NCBI RefSeq assembly: GCF_006265225.1
Contig: NZ_VDCS01000009.1
Span: 62,001 to 126,000 of the forward strand
Origin: Allotamlana fucoidanivorans
GTDB taxonomy: Bacteria > Bacteroidota > Bacteroidia > Flavobacteriales > Flavobacteriaceae
Direction: 5' to 3'
DNA length: 64,000 nt
Position numbers and translations under genes: made by a program. Of the stretch, positions 47,948-58,007 are shown one piece after another. The notes beneath the pieces are model-generated. The model made no database searches, had not been told where the DNA came from, and worked only from the letters and a program-made list of their open reading frames with translations. Positions within the stretch are counted from its first letter, which is position 1, and every line of letters begins with the position of its first letter.

Positions 47948-48646
47948 TTATAAAACACCTTCATCTGCAAAACTAAAATAGGTTTTTTCTGTTACAATAA
48001 GATGATCTAAAACCACTATATCTAAACTTTTTGCTGCAACTTTCAATTTTTGAGTGATTTGTTTATCTGCTTCACTTGGCTTTAATGTTCCTGAAGGATG
48101 ATTATGTGACAGAATAAGACCTGTTGCTCCAACCTCAAGTGCTGTTTTTAAAACGAGCCGTACATCCACTAATGTACCGGTGATACCACCTTTACTCAAT
48201 TGCTGTTTTTGAAGCACTTTATTGGAGTTATTCATATAGATAATCCAAAATTCTTCGTGAGGCAAATCACCTATTATAGGCTGCATAATTTCAAAAACCG
48301 ATACACTTGAGGTAATCTTCTTTTTTTCTAAGGCCTCTTCTCCCCTGCGGCGGCGCCCTAATTCAAGGGCGGCAACTATCGTGATAGCCTTAGCCTCTCC
48401 AATACCTTTAAAGGTCATTAACTGTTTTACAGAAAGCCTTCCCAGCTCATTTAATTTATAATCTACACTCGCTAAAATACGCTTACATAGGGCCACCGCA
48501 CTTTCATCTCTATTACCAGAACCAATTAGAATGGCTACCAACTCAGCATCACTAAGTGCCATTTTACCTTTGTAAAGTAGCTTTTCACGAGGTTGATCAT
48601 CTTGATGCCAGTTTTTAATAGATAGGGATGTTGATTTTTCTTGCAT
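47948..48646 (-). CDS. radC: RadC family JAB/MPN-domain protein
   Basis: 232 residues. A helix-hairpin-helix-like N-terminal region (ALSDAELVAILIGSG, LMTFKGIGEAKAITIVAALE) precedes the JAB domain with the metal motif LSHNHPSGTLKPSEAD (HxHx7D form). Despite the name its role in DNA repair is unproven. The promoter is unusually well defined and adjoins the start codon (48651-48682). Confidence 0.93.
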   Translation of the reverse strand: MQEKSTSLSIKNWHQDDQPREKLLYKGKMALSDAELVAILIGSGNRDESAVALCKRILASVDYKLNELGRLSVKQLMTFKGIGEAKAITIVAALELGRRRRGEEALEKKKITSSVSVFEIMQPIIGDLPHEEFWIIYMNNSNKVLQKQQLSKGGITGTLVDVRLVLKTALEVGATGLILSHNHPSGTLKPSEADKQITQKLKVAAKSLDIVVLDHLIVTEKTYFSFADEGVL

Positions 48647-48650
48647 GTGT

Positions 48651-48682
48651 TAAAGATAAATAATGCAAGGTTATAAATCAAA
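48651..48682 (-). promoter_or_regulatory. radC promoter, apparently leaderless
   Basis: On the minus strand TTTG (48679-48682), 20-bp spacer, TATCTTTA (48651-48658), then only ACAC before the ATG. With a start site 4-5 nt past the -7 box the first transcribed base would be the A of the ATG. Confidence 0.65.
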
Positions 48683-48697
48683 GAACGTACGTTAATT

Positions 48698-50053
48698 CTA
48701 TTGTATCAAGGTTTTTACGACATCAAAATCTAAGCCCCCATAATTACCTGAACTCATGAGCAGTAATGCCTTATCATTAAAGTTCTGCGAAAAGAGAAAC
48801 TCTTTAAAATCAGTTGGATTAGTAAAAATGATTAAGTCATCCCGCTGAAACGCTTGAGAGATTTGTTCATGGCTAACGGCATCTAGCTTTTTTATTTCAA
48901 CGGCATGTGGCGAATAAAACACTACCGCAACATCGGAGGCATCAAGCGCCCCCTTATATTCTTTTAAAAACTCGGCATTTAAACTACTATACGTATGCAA
49001 CTCTAAACAAGCCACCAACGTTCTATTTTTATACTGTTCTTTAACCGCCTTGGTTGTTGCTTCAACTTTGCTTGGTGAATGTGCAAAATCTTTGAAAGCC
49101 ACACTATTTTTACCTTCGGCTATTTTTTCTAGCCGTTTGCTAGCACCTTTAAACGTGGCAATGGCTTCATAAAAATCATCTTCATCAATGCCCATATGCT
49201 GACAAATCCATTTAGCTCCAGCCAAGTTATTAAGATTGTGTCGCCCAAACACTTCAATAGGTAAAGGACCTTCTGGAGTTTCTATTAAGGTTTGCCCTTT
49301 CTCCACGATATATTCAGGTGTAGAATAGGCTATTTTTCTAATAGGATTTTCACTCGCTTCTACCACACGCTTAACCTCAGCGTCTTCTTCATTATAATTG
49401 ATACTGCCTCCATCAACAATAGAATCTACAAAAATTTCAAACTGTTCAACATAGTTTTCATACGTTGGAAACACGTTGATATGATCCCAGGCTATACCAC
49501 TTAATAAAGCAATATTGGGTTTGTATAAATGAAATTTAGGTCGTCTATCAATAGGTGAACTCAGATATTCATCACCTTCTAAAACAATAAAATCATTGTC
49601 TTCTGTCAACTTAACCATCACATCAAAACCTTCTAACTGGGCGCCAACCATATAGTCAACATCTTTGCCATGGTAATGCATAACATGTAAAATCATTGAG
49701 GTTATAGTTGTTTTACCATGACTACCCCCAATCACTACTCTTGTTTTATGCTTAGATTGCTCATATAAAAACTCAGGGTAACTGTATATCTTTATGCCTA
49801 ATTCTTGGGCTTTTAACAGCTCTGGATTATCGGCCTTAGCATGCATTCCTAAAACGATGGCATCAAGGTTTGTATTTATTTTTTCAGGAAACCAGCCAAA
49901 AGATTCTGGCAACAACCCCTTTGATGCTAATCTTGATTTTGAAGGCTCAAAAATAGTATCATCACTACCTGTTACCTGATACCCTTTATTATGTAGCGCC
50001 AATGCCAAATTATGCATGGCGGCTCCTCCTATGGCAATAAAATGTACGTTCAT
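48698..50053 (-). CDS. mpl: UDP-N-acetylmuramate:L-alanyl-gamma-D-glutamyl-meso-diaminopimelate ligase (murein recycling, Mpl)
   Basis: 451-residue Mur ligase that reattaches recycled tripeptide to UDP-MurNAc in the cytoplasm. It shows the N-terminal Rossmann-like start MNVHFIAIGGAAMHNLALAL, the ATP loop VVIGGSHGKTTITSMILHVM, the central LEGDEYLSSPIDRRPKFHLY and the C-terminal domain with FKDFAHSPSKVEATTKAVKE. The order and DEYxS motif separate Mpl from MurC. The start at 50053 is chosen by the family N-terminus; GTG 18 bp upstream is possible. Confidence 0.92.
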   Translation of the reverse strand: MNVHFIAIGGAAMHNLALALHNKGYQVTGSDDTIFEPSKSRLASKGLLPESFGWFPEKINTNLDAIVLGMHAKADNPELLKAQELGIKIYSYPEFLYEQSKHKTRVVIGGSHGKTTITSMILHVMHYHGKDVDYMVGAQLEGFDVMVKLTEDNDFIVLEGDEYLSSPIDRRPKFHLYKPNIALLSGIAWDHINVFPTYENYVEQFEIFVDSIVDGGSINYNEEDAEVKRVVEASENPIRKIAYSTPEYIVEKGQTLIETPEGPLPIEVFGRHNLNNLAGAKWICQHMGIDEDDFYEAIATFKGASKRLEKIAEGKNSVAFKDFAHSPSKVEATTKAVKEQYKNRTLVACLELHTYSSLNAEFLKEYKGALDASDVAVVFYSPHAVEIKKLDAVSHEQISQAFQRDDLIIFTNPTDFKEFLFSQNFNDKALLLMSSGNYGGLDFDVVKTLIQ

Positions 50054-50223
50054 ATTACGATTTTTGATCACAAAAAGTAGCCGGCTGACTTTCTACTTTT
50101 AAATTAGTTTTACACCAGTGTAAATATATAAATTGAAGTTGGGAGACACCGTGAATTAGCAAAATTTTTATTTGAATGGTATGCGTATGCAACTAATCCC
50201 ATTTACTTTTGACGGATTAAAAA

Positions 50224-51174
50224 CTATAAGGCTAAAATCCTATCCTTTTGCTTTTTAAAAAGTTTAATTTCCGGAAGCGCTTCAATAGCCAAATCTATGT
50301 ACTTTAGTGCTCGGCTTTTGTTGTTTTTATAGGTATAAATCTGAGCTAAACGGTAATGAGCCCAAGCTATAGGTACACCATCTTCGGCTGAATAGTTTTG
50401 TATGTATGTTTCTAAACAACGTAACCCTTTTTGAAGCTCAATATTATACTCTGCAGCTATTTTGCCAATCTGATAATGCAAGGCATTTCTTTGGTGCTTT
50501 TTTTGAGCGGTTTCAGCTGTTTGTAAAGCTTTTTCTGGTGCATTTTCGCCTTCATAAAAACTAATCAGCTTATTATAACAGGTTACTGAACCACCTTCAA
50601 CTATCGCTTTTTTATAATAGTTTTCGGCTAATTCGGGTTCGTCATCATATTCATAAATATACCCTTTAGCTAAATAACCATCCACCTTTGAAAGGTTTTC
50701 TAGCTGTTCTGCAAATTCTAAAGCCTTCTTTTTACTTCCTCCTATTATACCTGGCAATTGCATATACAATTCTACCAATGCCCAACGTGCACCAATGTGA
50801 CTTCTATCTAATTCTGCCGCTTTTAAAAAAGAGCTTTTCACATCACCAATAAAGCCGATGGCTTTAAATTTATTTTCTAAGGCTTTCATTCCTAAAACAC
50901 CTCCGTACTTGTAATGATAATTAGCATTATAGCTATCTGTTTCAAGTAACTGTTTATAATACACTAAGGCCTCATCCCATTTTTCTTGATGCCCATATGC
51001 ATCACCTAATAACTCAATGGCTTCCAGGTTTTTGGGGTTTTGTTCTAGATACGTATTTAACAAACCTGCTGCTTGCGCATAGTTTTTATCCTCAAAAAGT
51101 TGATTCACCTCTTTAAAATCGGTTTGGGAAACCAACATAATTGGACACAGTAAGCATAACCATATTAACTTCAT
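50224..51174 (-). CDS. TPR-repeat secreted or periplasmic protein
   Basis: 316 residues: signal peptide (MKLIWLCLLCPIMLVSQ), then at least five tetratricopeptide repeats (for example EDKNYAQAAGLLNTYLEQNP, EKWDEALVYYKQLLETDSYN, DEPELAENYYKKAIVEGGSV, NKSRALKYIDLAIEALPEIK). It is an adaptor fold with no catalytic residues; partners unknown. It is divergent from the macroglobulin gene; a TATTTTTG box lies at 51193-51200 (minus strand). Confidence 0.8.
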   Translation of the reverse strand: MKLIWLCLLCPIMLVSQTDFKEVNQLFEDKNYAQAAGLLNTYLEQNPKNLEAIELLGDAYGHQEKWDEALVYYKQLLETDSYNANYHYKYGGVLGMKALENKFKAIGFIGDVKSSFLKAAELDRSHIGARWALVELYMQLPGIIGGSKKKALEFAEQLENLSKVDGYLAKGYIYEYDDEPELAENYYKKAIVEGGSVTCYNKLISFYEGENAPEKALQTAETAQKKHQRNALHYQIGKIAAEYNIELQKGLRCLETYIQNYSAEDGVPIAWAHYRLAQIYTYKNNKSRALKYIDLAIEALPEIKLFKKQKDRILAL

Positions 51175-51192
51175 AGCAACCGTTTAGTATTA

Positions 51193-51200
51193 CAAAAATA
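51193..51200 (-). promoter_or_regulatory. -7 box TATTTTTG upstream of the TPR gene
   Basis: Exact TAnnTTTG match on the minus strand, 18 bp before the ATG. No TTG at the standard spacing. Confidence 0.4.
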
Positions 51201-51391
51201 CACTTTCAGAATAAAGCATCGTAAGCGTAGGATTAAAAATAGTAACACTCTTAAACCACTCTACGATTCTTAATCACTTAACCTTTTTTACATTATAAAA
51301 TGATTAACTTCACTCATCCAACGCTAGCTTTTACTCAGTTATTGTTTTTTGGAATAGCTTTTGAATGTAATTTGCTAGTAAAACATGACAC

Positions 51392-54300
51392 ATGAAACAT
51401 TGGCTTATTACCTCGGCACTTTTATTTTTATCACTATTCATACACGCTCAAAACGATACCTATCAAAATCTGTGGTCTCAAGTAGAACAGTATGAATTAG
51501 ACGGCTTGGTTCAATCGGCACTTAAAACAGTAACATCTATTGAGAACCAAGCGCTAAAGGATAACAACCATGTACAGGTTATAAAAACCATGTTATACAA
51601 AAGTAAATTTGCATTGGTTTTGGAGGAAGATGCTCAGCTTCAAATTATAGAAAACTTCAAGCAAAACATTTCAAACAGTACGTTTCCAACTAAACATATT
51701 CTGGAAAACATACTTGCTAACCTTTATTGGCAATATTTTAATCAAAACCGATGGCGCTTTTATAACCGCAGCACAACCTCTGAAAAAGTAGATGTACAAG
51801 ATTTTAGAACCTGGGACTTACAAACCCTGTTTAATGAAATTCACCTACACTATCAAAACTCCCTAAAAAACGGGTTATTACTACAACAAGAACAACTAGA
51901 GAAATACGCTATTTTACTTAATGAATATCCAGATTCAAAAGTTTTCAGACCTACACTATTTGATTTTTTATGCCATCAAGCCTTAGAATTTTATAAAACA
52001 GATGAAACGCATATCAGCAAACCCGCCTACAAATTTGAATTGAACAACCCTGAATTTATGGCTAATGCCCAACCATTTTCAACCCTTAAAATACAATCAA
52101 AGGATTCCACCTCTCTACAGCTACAGGCTTTAAAAATTTATAAGTCCCTAATACGATTTCACTTAGACGACAGTTCAAAATTAGCCTTGGCAGATGTTAA
52201 TATTGATCGGTTATCATTTGTTCAACAACATGCTACGTTTCCCGAAAAAGAAACTGTTTTACTAGAAACTTTACAACAAGAAAGTCAAGCATTACAAGAT
52301 AAAGAAGCGTCCGCTTTATATGATTTTAAGATAGCATCTCTATACTATTCCCAGAGTCAAAACTATGAACCGAAAACTAAAGAAGATTACCGCTGGAAAG
52401 CAAAAGAAGCCTTAAAGATATGTCATGATATCATATCTAAATATCCTGAAAGTTTAAGTGCTGAAAAATGTAGTGTATTAAAATCACAAATTCTACAAGC
52501 ATCCTTTGAAATCACCACCGAACAATTTCTTCCTATTCAAAAGCACGCCCGCGTCTTAGTAAAATATAAAAATACTGATACGCTTCATTTTAAAGTATAC
52601 AAACTTTCTGAAAATCAGGTAAAACAATTTAATAAGATATACAGAAAGGAAGAGCAACAGCGGTTTACTGAAAAACTTCATCTATATAAATCATGGCAAA
52701 GTACTTTAAAAAATGAAACCGACTTCCAGACGCACACCACAGAAGTGTTGCTTCCAAAACTAAACAATGGACGATATTTAATTGTTGCCTCAAACAAAAA
52801 CCTTGAGAATAGTTTTGCTTTTGCCCAAGTTCAAGTAACCAATTTGGCATTGATAGAAACTGAAACTCCCAATCAAAAAATCTTTCAAATCATTGACAGG
52901 AATCATGGTAAACCTATTTCAAATGCACGTATTGATTTCTCCTATTTCTCCAGAAAAATAGGAAATAACAAAACCGAGTTTTATACTACAGATGACAATG
53001 GACAAATTAAAATCCGCAAAGACAATAGCTGGTATAACAACATCCATTTAAAAGTAAAAAAGGAGGGTGACATAGCCTACTTTGGTAATTATTACATCAA
53101 TAGATTTTATAAAACAGATAAAGAAGATGTCAATTATAGAGCTTTTTTATTTACTGACAGGAGTATTTATCGCCCTGGGCAAACCGTATTCTTCAAAGCT
53201 ATTGCCATGAAAACCAAAGATGGCAAATCTGAAGTAATTCCTAACGAACTGTTTCATTTAGAAGTTTATGATGTTAATGAAGATGACGTGTTTAATATAG
53301 CATTAACCACAAATGAATTTGGCTCTATTTCAGGCGAGTTTGTGCTTCCAAATTCAGGGCTAAATGGTGAATACACCATTGAATTATATTCAGATTCTAA
53401 TCGGATAGACATTGACAATACCTTTCATTTTTCGGTTGAAGAATATAAACGACCAAAATTTGAAACCAAATTCAACCCTGTAACTAAAACCTACAAAGTA
53501 AATGATTCTATTAAAGTAAACGGCAAGGCCTTGGCTTATGCAGGAAGTAATGTAACCAATAGCAAAGTCACATATCGCGTGCACCGTAAAATAGAATACC
53601 CCAGATGGTATTTTTGGTATTATCCTTCTGCATCTCATGAAGCACAAGAAATAACCCATGGAGAAACTACAACAAACGATTCTGGCAATTTTGAGATTAC
53701 CTTTAAGGCCATTCCAGACAAAAGTGCACACCCGTCTAGTCTTCCTGTTTTTAAATATGAAGTTATTGCAGACGTAACCGATTTAAACGGAGAAACCAGA
53801 AGTACTACAACAATAATCAACGTTGGTTATCATGCGTTAATAGCCCAATTAAGTGTGCCTGAACAACTAGATAAAACCAACAAACACCACGAAATACATA
53901 TTTCAACTCAGAATTTAAATGGTGAATTTGCTCCTACTAAAGGCACTATAAAAATATATAAAGCTAAAAGTCCTAACCGTGTTTTAAGAAAACGTCCGTG
54001 GCCAACTCCCGATTATCAAGAATTTTCAGAAGAAGCCTATACACACTTATTCCCTCATGATGCTTATAATAATGCATACAACCTTACCTCATTAGAAAAA
54101 GGCACTTTGGTACTTGAAAAAACATTTGATACCAAGCTATCAAAGACACTAGAATTTGGTAGAATAAAACATTGGAAATCGGGCCAATATATCATTATTC
54201 TTGAGGCCAAAGACAAGTTTGGTCAATTGGTTAAAGATGAATCGCGTACTGTGTTATTCAGTAATAATGACCTGCTTCCTGCAGACAATCAGCTCTTTAC

Positions 54301-57300
54301 TATTTCTACTGACAAGCCAAGCTATCAAGTTGGTGAAACGGCCCATATTACACTTGGATCAGCTGCAAAACACTTAAATATCACAATCCTTATTGAGAAA
54401 AAAGACCAAGAAATTCAAACAGAAATAATAACGCTCAATGCCAACAAAAAAGTGATTAGTATTCCTGTTACAGCCATTGATTTAGGTGGTTTTGCTATAA
54501 ACTACAGTTTTGCAGCGTTTAATAATTATAACTCAGGAACCCAATTTATTGCTGTTCCCTTTCCCAAAACAAACCTCAGCATTGAAACCTTAATATTTAG
54601 AGATAAGCTGCAGCCCGGCACTGATGAGGCTTGGCAGTTCAAAATAAAAGGCCCCGATGGCAATCAGGTTAGTGCCGAACTATTGGCTAGTATGTATGAT
54701 GCCTCTTTAGATCAGTTTAAACCACACACGTGGAATTTCTCCCCCATTAACACACCAACTTACAGGGCTCAACATAGATATTCTGGCTACAGAAGTTTTG
54801 GAACAACATATTTTAGAACACATAATAACTACCAATATTTTAATTATCCTGAACAACATTATGACACTTACAATTGGTTCGGATTTAGTTTCACGAATAA
54901 TCAATGGGTTAACAATCAGTATCTGCAATCTTTAAAATACAGACGTTCAATGCAATTTCATGAGAATGTAAAGGACGGCTTTATATCCGGTACCATCTCT
55001 GATAAAAATGGAAATCCTATACCCGGTGCTACTATTGTGGTGAAAGGAACCTCCCAAGGGGTTACCACCGATTTTGATGGTAACTTTGCCATTCAAGCTC
55101 AACAAGGAGATGTTTTAGAAATATCGTTTATTGGTTACACCACTCAAAACATAACGGTTAGTAAAAACAGATTAAATATTTCTCTATCTGAAGATGAGGC
55201 TCATTTAGATGAAGTTGTAGTAGTAGGTTATGGCACACAAAAAAAAGAAGCTATAACTGGCGCTGTTGCCATGGTTCAAGAAGAAACTCTAGAGGATAGC
55301 TTGAGTTTACAAAATGCCTTGGCAGGACAGATTTCAGGTTTAGAAATAGATTCTGAACCAGGTGTTCCTGGCGCCCCTTCAAAAATTATGATTAGAGGAG
55401 CCAGTAGCGTACCAAATAATGGAAAACCTTTATATATCATTGATGGTAAAATAGTGGAAGGCAATATGGATTTAGACCCCTCAAACATACAATCTATTAA
55501 TGTTTTAAAAGATGCTTCAGCAACGGCTATTTATGGCAGTAAAGCCGCAAACGGTGTTATCCTTATCACAACCAAATCTAGCTTAAATACTTTATCGCAA
55601 GTACAAATTAGAAAAAACCTAAATGAAACGGCTTTCTTTCTTCCTCATTTACAAACCGATGAGCAGGGAAATATTAGTTTCAGCTTTACTACACCTGAAG
55701 CTTTAACCCAATGGAAATTACAGCTTTTAGCACATACTAAGCATTTAAAAAGCAAGGTTACAAGGCTTACTGCGGTAACCCAGAAAGAACTTATGATACT
55801 TCCTAACACGCCACGATTTCTAAGAGCTGGTGATAGCATTAGGTTGAGTGCAAAAGTTGCAAATTTAACAGAGCAACCCATTTCAGGAACCGCTCGTTTG
55901 CTTTTATTTGATGCCATTTCAGGACAACCTATAGATATTGATTTAAAAAATATTGAAAATCAAAAAAGCTTCTCTATCAATGCGAAAGGCAATACGCATG
56001 TTTCATGGAATATTAGCATTCCTGAATCCATTCAAGCGGTTCAGTATAAATTTATAGCACAATCAAATAATTTTAGTGATGGTGAAGAAAATGTATTACC
56101 CGTTCTATCCAATAGAATACTAGTAACCGAAACACTACCTATGTGGGTAAAAAGTAATGAAACACGCACGTTTACACTAGACAAACTAAAAACAAACCAC
56201 TCTGCAAGCCTAAAACACCATAAGTTTACTTTAGAGATAACTTCAAACCCAGCTTGGTATGCGGTTCAAGCCCTTCCTTACCTTATGGAATACCCTTATG
56301 AGTGCAATGAACAAACCTTTTCCAGATTTTATGCAAATACTTTGGCGCGTTATATTGTAAATTCCAATCCTAAAATCAAAACTGTTTTTGACCAATGGGG
56401 TTCGCAAGATGCCTTGATAAGTAACCTTGAAAAAAACCAAGAATTAAAATCAATTCTTGTTCAAGAAACGCCTTGGTTACGCGATGCGCAAAGCGAAACA
56501 GAACAAAAAAAACGCATCGCTTTATTGTTTGATTTGCATAAAATGAATACCGCCCAACAAATAGCAATAACCAAGTTAAAATCCAACCAAATGGCATCAG
56601 GAGGTTGGTCTTGGTTTAACGGAGGAAGAGAAAACCGTTATATCACACAACATATCATATCTGGTTTTGGCCACCTTAAACAGCTTGTCATAACAGATAA
56701 CGATCAGTATAGTATGATGATAAAAAAAGCCCTATCTTATTTAGATAAGCAGTTTGTAAAAGCCTATCATGACATTAAAAAATACAATAGCCATGTTGAT
56801 TTATCAAAAGACCACTTAACCCACTCCCAATTGCAGTACCTATATATGCGAAGCTTCTTTCCTGAAATTAAAAAATCAAAAGAAGTAGAACGCATAATGA
56901 ACTATTATCAAACTCAAATTAAAACATACTGGTTAAAACGCAATCTATCTTCAAAAGGAATGATGGCTTTAATTACTTATAGAAATAATGACTGGGACAC
57001 CGCAAAAAAAATTATGAAAGCCTTACAAGAAACCAGCATAACATCTGAAGAGTTAGGTATGTATTGGAAAGAAAACACCAATTCGTGGTTTTGGTACGAG
57101 GCGCCTATTGAAACTCAAGCTCTAATGATTGAAATGTTTACTGAAGCAGGATCACTCATTTTCAATAAAGAAGAACAACAAGAAACTATTGATAATCTTA
57201 AAATCTGGCTACTTAAAAACAAACAAACCAATCAATGGAAAACGACAAAAGCAACCACCGAAGCGGTTTACGCCCTACTTTTACAAGGCAGCGACTGGCT

Positions 57301-57958
57301 TAGTGTTACTGAAGCTGTAAACGTTTCTGTGGGTGATAAAAAAATAGCCCCAAAAGCGTTGGATGGCGTAAATATTGAGGCTGGCACAGGATATTACAAA
57401 ACATTTTGGGCAGCTTCTGAAATACAACCCAACATGGCAAAAATCACACTCGCTAAAAAAGGAGAAGGAATAGCCTGGGGCAATGCCTACTGGCAATACT
57501 TTGAAGATCTAGATAAAGTTACATCGGCCAAAACACCTTTACAATTAAAGAAAAACTTGTTTTTAAAGCGTAACACAGACACGGGAGAAATCATTTCTAA
57601 AATAACCCCAGAAACGCCATTACAAGTTGGCGATTTAATACGGGTAAGAATTGAATTGAAAAGTGATAGAAATATGGAGTTTCTTCACATGAAAGACATG
57701 CGTGCTGCTGGTCTTGAACCTGTAAATATTATATCTGACTACAAATGGCAAGATGGTTTAGGATATTATCAAAGCACCAAGGATGCTAGCACCAATTTCT
57801 TTTTTGATCATTTACCTAAAGGTGTTTATGTTTTTGAATATGACTTACGTGTTAACAATGCGGGACATATGAGTAATGGTATTACAACAATTCAAAGTAT
57901 GTATGCCCCAGAATTTAGTAGTCATAGTGAAGGTAAAAGAATTCATATAAGTGAATAG
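51392..57958 (+). CDS. Alpha-2-macroglobulin-like protein with inserted SusC-type regulatory domain, TonB box and plug
   Basis: 2188 residues. Signal peptide MKHWLITSALLFLSLFIHAQ, no lipobox. A long N-terminal helical/MG region is followed by an MG2-type domain near 580-680 (FLFTDRSIYRPGQTVFFKAI) and a bait-region domain near 970-1125 (STDKPSYQVGETAHITLGSA to AELLASMYDASLD). From about 1193 to 1400 lies a SusC N-terminal module: carboxypeptidase-regulatory-like (GNPIPGATIVVKGTSQGVTT), TonB-box-like (DEVVVVGYGTQKKEAITG) and plug (IMIRGASSVPNNGKPLYIID to ANGVILITTKS). The macroglobulin chain resumes with the A2M domain (TPEALTQWKLQLLAH) and a thioester domain whose CxEQ is intact (CNEQ, Cys1638 and Gln1641), then GGWSWFNGGRENRYITQHII. 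Bacterial macroglobulins trap proteases that cut the bait. The open frame is uninterrupted, so the insertion is not an assembly of two broken genes. Confidence 0.93.
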   Translation: MKHWLITSALLFLSLFIHAQNDTYQNLWSQVEQYELDGLVQSALKTVTSIENQALKDNNHVQVIKTMLYKSKFALVLEEDAQLQIIENFKQNISNSTFPTKHILENILANLYWQYFNQNRWRFYNRSTTSEKVDVQDFRTWDLQTLFNEIHLHYQNSLKNGLLLQQEQLEKYAILLNEYPDSKVFRPTLFDFLCHQALEFYKTDETHISKPAYKFELNNPEFMANAQPFSTLKIQSKDSTSLQLQALKIYKSLIRFHLDDSSKLALADVNIDRLSFVQQHATFPEKETVLLETLQQESQALQDKEASALYDFKIASLYYSQSQNYEPKTKEDYRWKAKEALKICHDIISKYPESLSAEKCSVLKSQILQASFEITTEQFLPIQKHARVLVKYKNTDTLHFKVYKLSENQVKQFNKIYRKEEQQRFTEKLHLYKSWQSTLKNETDFQTHTTEVLLPKLNNGRYLIVASNKNLENSFAFAQVQVTNLALIETETPNQKIFQIIDRNHGKPISNARIDFSYFSRKIGNNKTEFYTTDDNGQIKIRKDNSWYNNIHLKVKKEGDIAYFGNYYINRFYKTDKEDVNYRAFLFTDRSIYRPGQTVFFKAIAMKTKDGKSEVIPNELFHLEVYDVNEDDVFNIALTTNEFGSISGEFVLPNSGLNGEYTIELYSDSNRIDIDNTFHFSVEEYKRPKFETKFNPVTKTYKVNDSIKVNGKALAYAGSNVTNSKVTYRVHRKIEYPRWYFWYYPSASHEAQEITHGETTTNDSGNFEITFKAIPDKSAHPSSLPVFKYEVIADVTDLNGETRSTTTIINVGYHALIAQLSVPEQLDKTNKHHEIHISTQNLNGEFAPTKGTIKIYKAKSPNRVLRKRPWPTPDYQEFSEEAYTHLFPHDAYNNAYNLTSLEKGTLVLEKTFDTKLSKTLEFGRIKHWKSGQYIIILEAKDKFGQLVKDESRTVLFSNNDLLPADNQLFTISTDKPSYQVGETAHITLGSAAKHLNITILIEKKDQEIQTEIITLNANKKVISIPVTAIDLGGFAINYSFAAFNNYNSGTQFIAVPFPKTNLSIETLIFRDKLQPGTDEAWQFKIKGPDGNQVSAELLASMYDASLDQFKPHTWNFSPINTPTYRAQHRYSGYRSFGTTYFRTHNNYQYFNYPEQHYDTYNWFGFSFTNNQWVNNQYLQSLKYRRSMQFHENVKDGFISGTISDKNGNPIPGATIVVKGTSQGVTTDFDGNFAIQAQQGDVLEISFIGYTTQNITVSKNRLNISLSEDEAHLDEVVVVGYGTQKKEAITGAVAMVQEETLEDSLSLQNALAGQISGLEIDSEPGVPGAPSKIMIRGASSVPNNGKPLYIIDGKIVEGNMDLDPSNIQSINVLKDASATAIYGSKAANGVILITTKSSLNTLSQVQIRKNLNETAFFLPHLQTDEQGNISFSFTTPEALTQWKLQLLAHTKHLKSKVTRLTAVTQKELMILPNTPRFLRAGDSIRLSAKVANLTEQPISGTARLLLFDAISGQPIDIDLKNIENQKSFSINAKGNTHVSWNISIPESIQAVQYKFIAQSNNFSDGEENVLPVLSNRILVTETLPMWVKSNETRTFTLDKLKTNHSASLKHHKFTLEITSNPAWYAVQALPYLMEYPYECNEQTFSRFYANTLARYIVNSNPKIKTVFDQWGSQDALISNLEKNQELKSILVQETPWLRDAQSETEQKKRIALLFDLHKMNTAQQIAITKLKSNQMASGGWSWFNGGRENRYITQHIISGFGHLKQLVITDNDQYSMMIKKALSYLDKQFVKAYHDIKKYNSHVDLSKDHLTHSQLQYLYMRSFFPEIKKSKEVERIMNYYQTQIKTYWLKRNLSSKGMMALITYRNNDWDTAKKIMKALQETSITSEELGMYWKENTNSWFWYEAPIETQALMIEMFTEAGSLIFNKEEQQETIDNLKIWLLKNKQTNQWKTTKATTEAVYALLLQGSDWLSVTEAVNVSVGDKKIAPKALDGVNIEAGTGYYKTFWAASEIQPNMAKITLAKKGEGIAWGNAYWQYFEDLDKVTSAKTPLQLKKNLFLKRNTDTGEIISKITPETPLQVGDLIRVRIELKSDRNMEFLHMKDMRAAGLEPVNIISDYKWQDGLGYYQSTKDASTNFFFDHLPKGVYVFEYDLRVNNAGHMSNGITTIQSMYAPEFSSHSEGKRIHISE

Positions 57959-57995
57959 CGTTTTTGGCATTAGGTATCCGCTACTTTTTATTTAT

Positions 57996-58003
57996 TAACT
58001 TTG
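57996..58003 (+). promoter_or_regulatory. -7 box TAACTTTG abutting a lipoprotein gene start
   Basis: Exact TAnnTTTG match; ATG follows after 4 nt (TGTG). It implies a second transcript start, with no leader, inside the macroglobulin-M64 run. A -33 element at normal spacing was not found. Confidence 0.45.
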
Positions 58004-58007
58004 TGTG

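Noticed and set aside
54965-55590. Macroglobulin plug segment as an assembly artefact joining a susC gene to a macroglobulin gene
   Set aside because: The reading frame is open through both junctions, the macroglobulin domains continue in order after the insert, and the insert's nucleotide sequence is clearly different from the two susC genes in the window.
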